Both the position numbers and the translations under genes were made by a program. A DNA stretch of 64,000 bases from the NCBI RefSeq assembly GCF_019042215.1, contig NZ_JAHQCS010000079.1, positions 1 to 64,000 of the forward strand. Reading direction: 5' to 3'. Shown here one piece after another: positions 63,314-64,000 of the stretch; within the stretch, counting starts at the first letter, position 1; each line of letters starts with the position of its first letter. The stretch comes from Evansella tamaricis. Lineage in GTDB: Bacteria; Bacillota; Bacilli; Bacillales; Salisediminibacteriaceae. Under the pieces are notes generated by a model. That model ran no database searches. It worked only from the letters and a program-made list of their open reading frames with translations, and was not told the DNA's origin.

Positions 63314-63378
63314 AATGCTGTCCCCCCAGCTAAAGACGAAGGCCAAAACCTGTTCGGAATTGGCCTCGTTATCATTTT

Positions 63379-64000
63379 TTATTTATTGATTACATTCTCT
63401 TCGCCAACAATACGTTTAAGGCCATTTTCAAACTCTTGTACTGCTTGATCTGGTGAAGATTGTCCTGATGCTACACTCTCAACAACTTCTTGAATAAATG
63501 TGGAAACGGTTGGATAGTCATCTACAGCTGGACGGAAGTTTGTATAACTTAACATTTCTGCTGCCTCACGATAGTTACTGATTGGCTGATCCAGATACTC
63601 CTCTTTTACTGCCACATCAGTACGGACTGTCATATCCCCTGTTCTTCTCACATAATCAAATTGTTGTTGTTCATTGACTGCCATTTTAATAAATTCTGCA
63701 GCTAGATCCTTCTCGGAAGCATGAGCAGGAATGGATAACGCCCAACCACCTGACATTGAAGTGAATCCTGGTTCTTGTCCAAATTGAGTTGGAATTAATG
63801 TGAATCCCCATGTATCAAGTGCTTCTGGCCATGGAGTCGCTCTTCCTTCACGCCAGCTTGCTGCTACCCAGTTTCCGTCAATTACCATAGAAACCTTGTT
63901 ATTCATCATTAAATCTTCGGATAGTAACGTTGCCACCTGGCTGTTAGATGCAACACTTAAAGATGGTCCTAAATCATTTTGGAAAACAGAGTCGATAAAC
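63379..64000 (-). CDS. ABC transporter sugar-binding protein (partial, 5' end beyond the window)
   Basis: C-terminal 206 or so residues of an extracellular solute-binding protein. The frame stays open from 63379 to the window edge and includes FIDSVFQNDLGPSLS, MVIDGNWVAASWREGRATPW, YFMSGGWALSIPAHAS-like SMSGGWALSIPAHASEKD and a terminal QSSPDQAVQEFENGLKRIV. It is the binding protein for the two permeases downstream and is the first visible gene of the minus-strand operon. The signal peptide and start lie beyond 64000. Confidence 0.9.
   Translation of the reverse strand, partial: FIDSVFQNDLGPSLSVASNSQVATLLSEDLMMNNKVSMVIDGNWVAASWREGRATPWPEALDTWGFTLIPTQFGQEPGFTSMSGGWALSIPAHASEKDLAAEFIKMAVNEQQQFDYVRRTGDMTVRTDVAVKEEYLDQPISNYREAAEMLSYTNFRPAVDDYPTVSTFIQEVVESVASGQSSPDQAVQEFENGLKRIVGEENVINK

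Noticed and set aside
1-64000. tRNA, rRNA or insertion-sequence genes
   Set aside because: I looked for conserved tRNA arms, rRNA blocks and transposase motifs and saw none that I could support.

Overview
The window is about 64 kb of low-GC Bacillota DNA. It looks like Bacillaceae: AGGAGG-type ribosome sites, sigma-A promoters with TTGACA/TATAAT boxes, cre-like CcpA sites, a KinB-like sporulation kinase, and dispersed Bacillus-type intergenic repeats. The lipoprotein linkers are very rich in S/T/N/D/E, which would suit a haloalkaliphilic member of the family, but I cannot fix a genus. I saw no rRNA, tRNA, phage or intact insertion-sequence genes.

Region 1 (402-31764) is a large island for pectin-derived uronates. 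One branch is UxaC (galacturonate isomerase), UxaB (tagaturonate reductase) and UxaA (altronate dehydratase), giving 2-keto-3-deoxygluconate (KDG). The other is a GH105 unsaturated uronyl hydrolase, KduI and KduD, also giving KDG. KdgK and the KDPG aldolase Eda finish both routes to pyruvate and glyceraldehyde-3-phosphate. Import is by an ABC system (solute-binding protein, MalF- and MalG-type permeases, YesL nearby), a TRAP system (DctPQM) and a BASS-family symporter. Control appears split three ways. A LacI-type regulator has AACAACGTTGTT operators at uxaA, at its own gene, before the ABC operon (two, 21 bp apart) and before yesL. A DeoR-type regulator faces three 10-bp direct repeats at a kduI/kduD pair whose kduI is frameshifted. 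An IclR-type regulator lies beside the TRAP/kdg operon, whose promoter carries a cre site and a GAAC-N3-GTTC inverted repeat.

Region 2: two tandem arrays of a ~52-bp imperfect palindromic repeat, in the same orientation, bracket this island (1-313, five clear units, cut by the window start; 32286-33090, fourteen clear units).

Region 3 (33-45.9 kb) is mixed: a 38-residue basic protein, a GNAT acetyltransferase, a zinc-free MDR oxidoreductase, membrane proteins, a KinB-like histidine kinase divergent from an XRE-PAS regulator, a GTPase, a GntR/ABC operon (YtrA-like), and a CAP-domain secreted protein with an unusual 5' leader. Several intergenic repeats fall here, including a 155-bp tandem duplication.

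Region 4 (45.9-64 kb) is a second carbohydrate island, almost all on the minus strand: ABC importer, GH38 alpha-mannosidase, FGGY kinase, GH13_18 phosphorylase, Asp/Glu racemase-like protein, class II aldolase, DUF1537 acid-sugar kinase, SIS isomerase, ROK kinase, a second FGGY kinase, class II FBP-type aldolase and a GH36/Sip1-like alpha-galactosidase. This combination of a glycoside phosphorylase, an alpha-mannosidase and a tetronate-type kinase/aldolase module does not match a pathway I can name and is the best candidate for an undescribed system. A decayed AraC regulator and another gene remnant show that this region has been rearranged.
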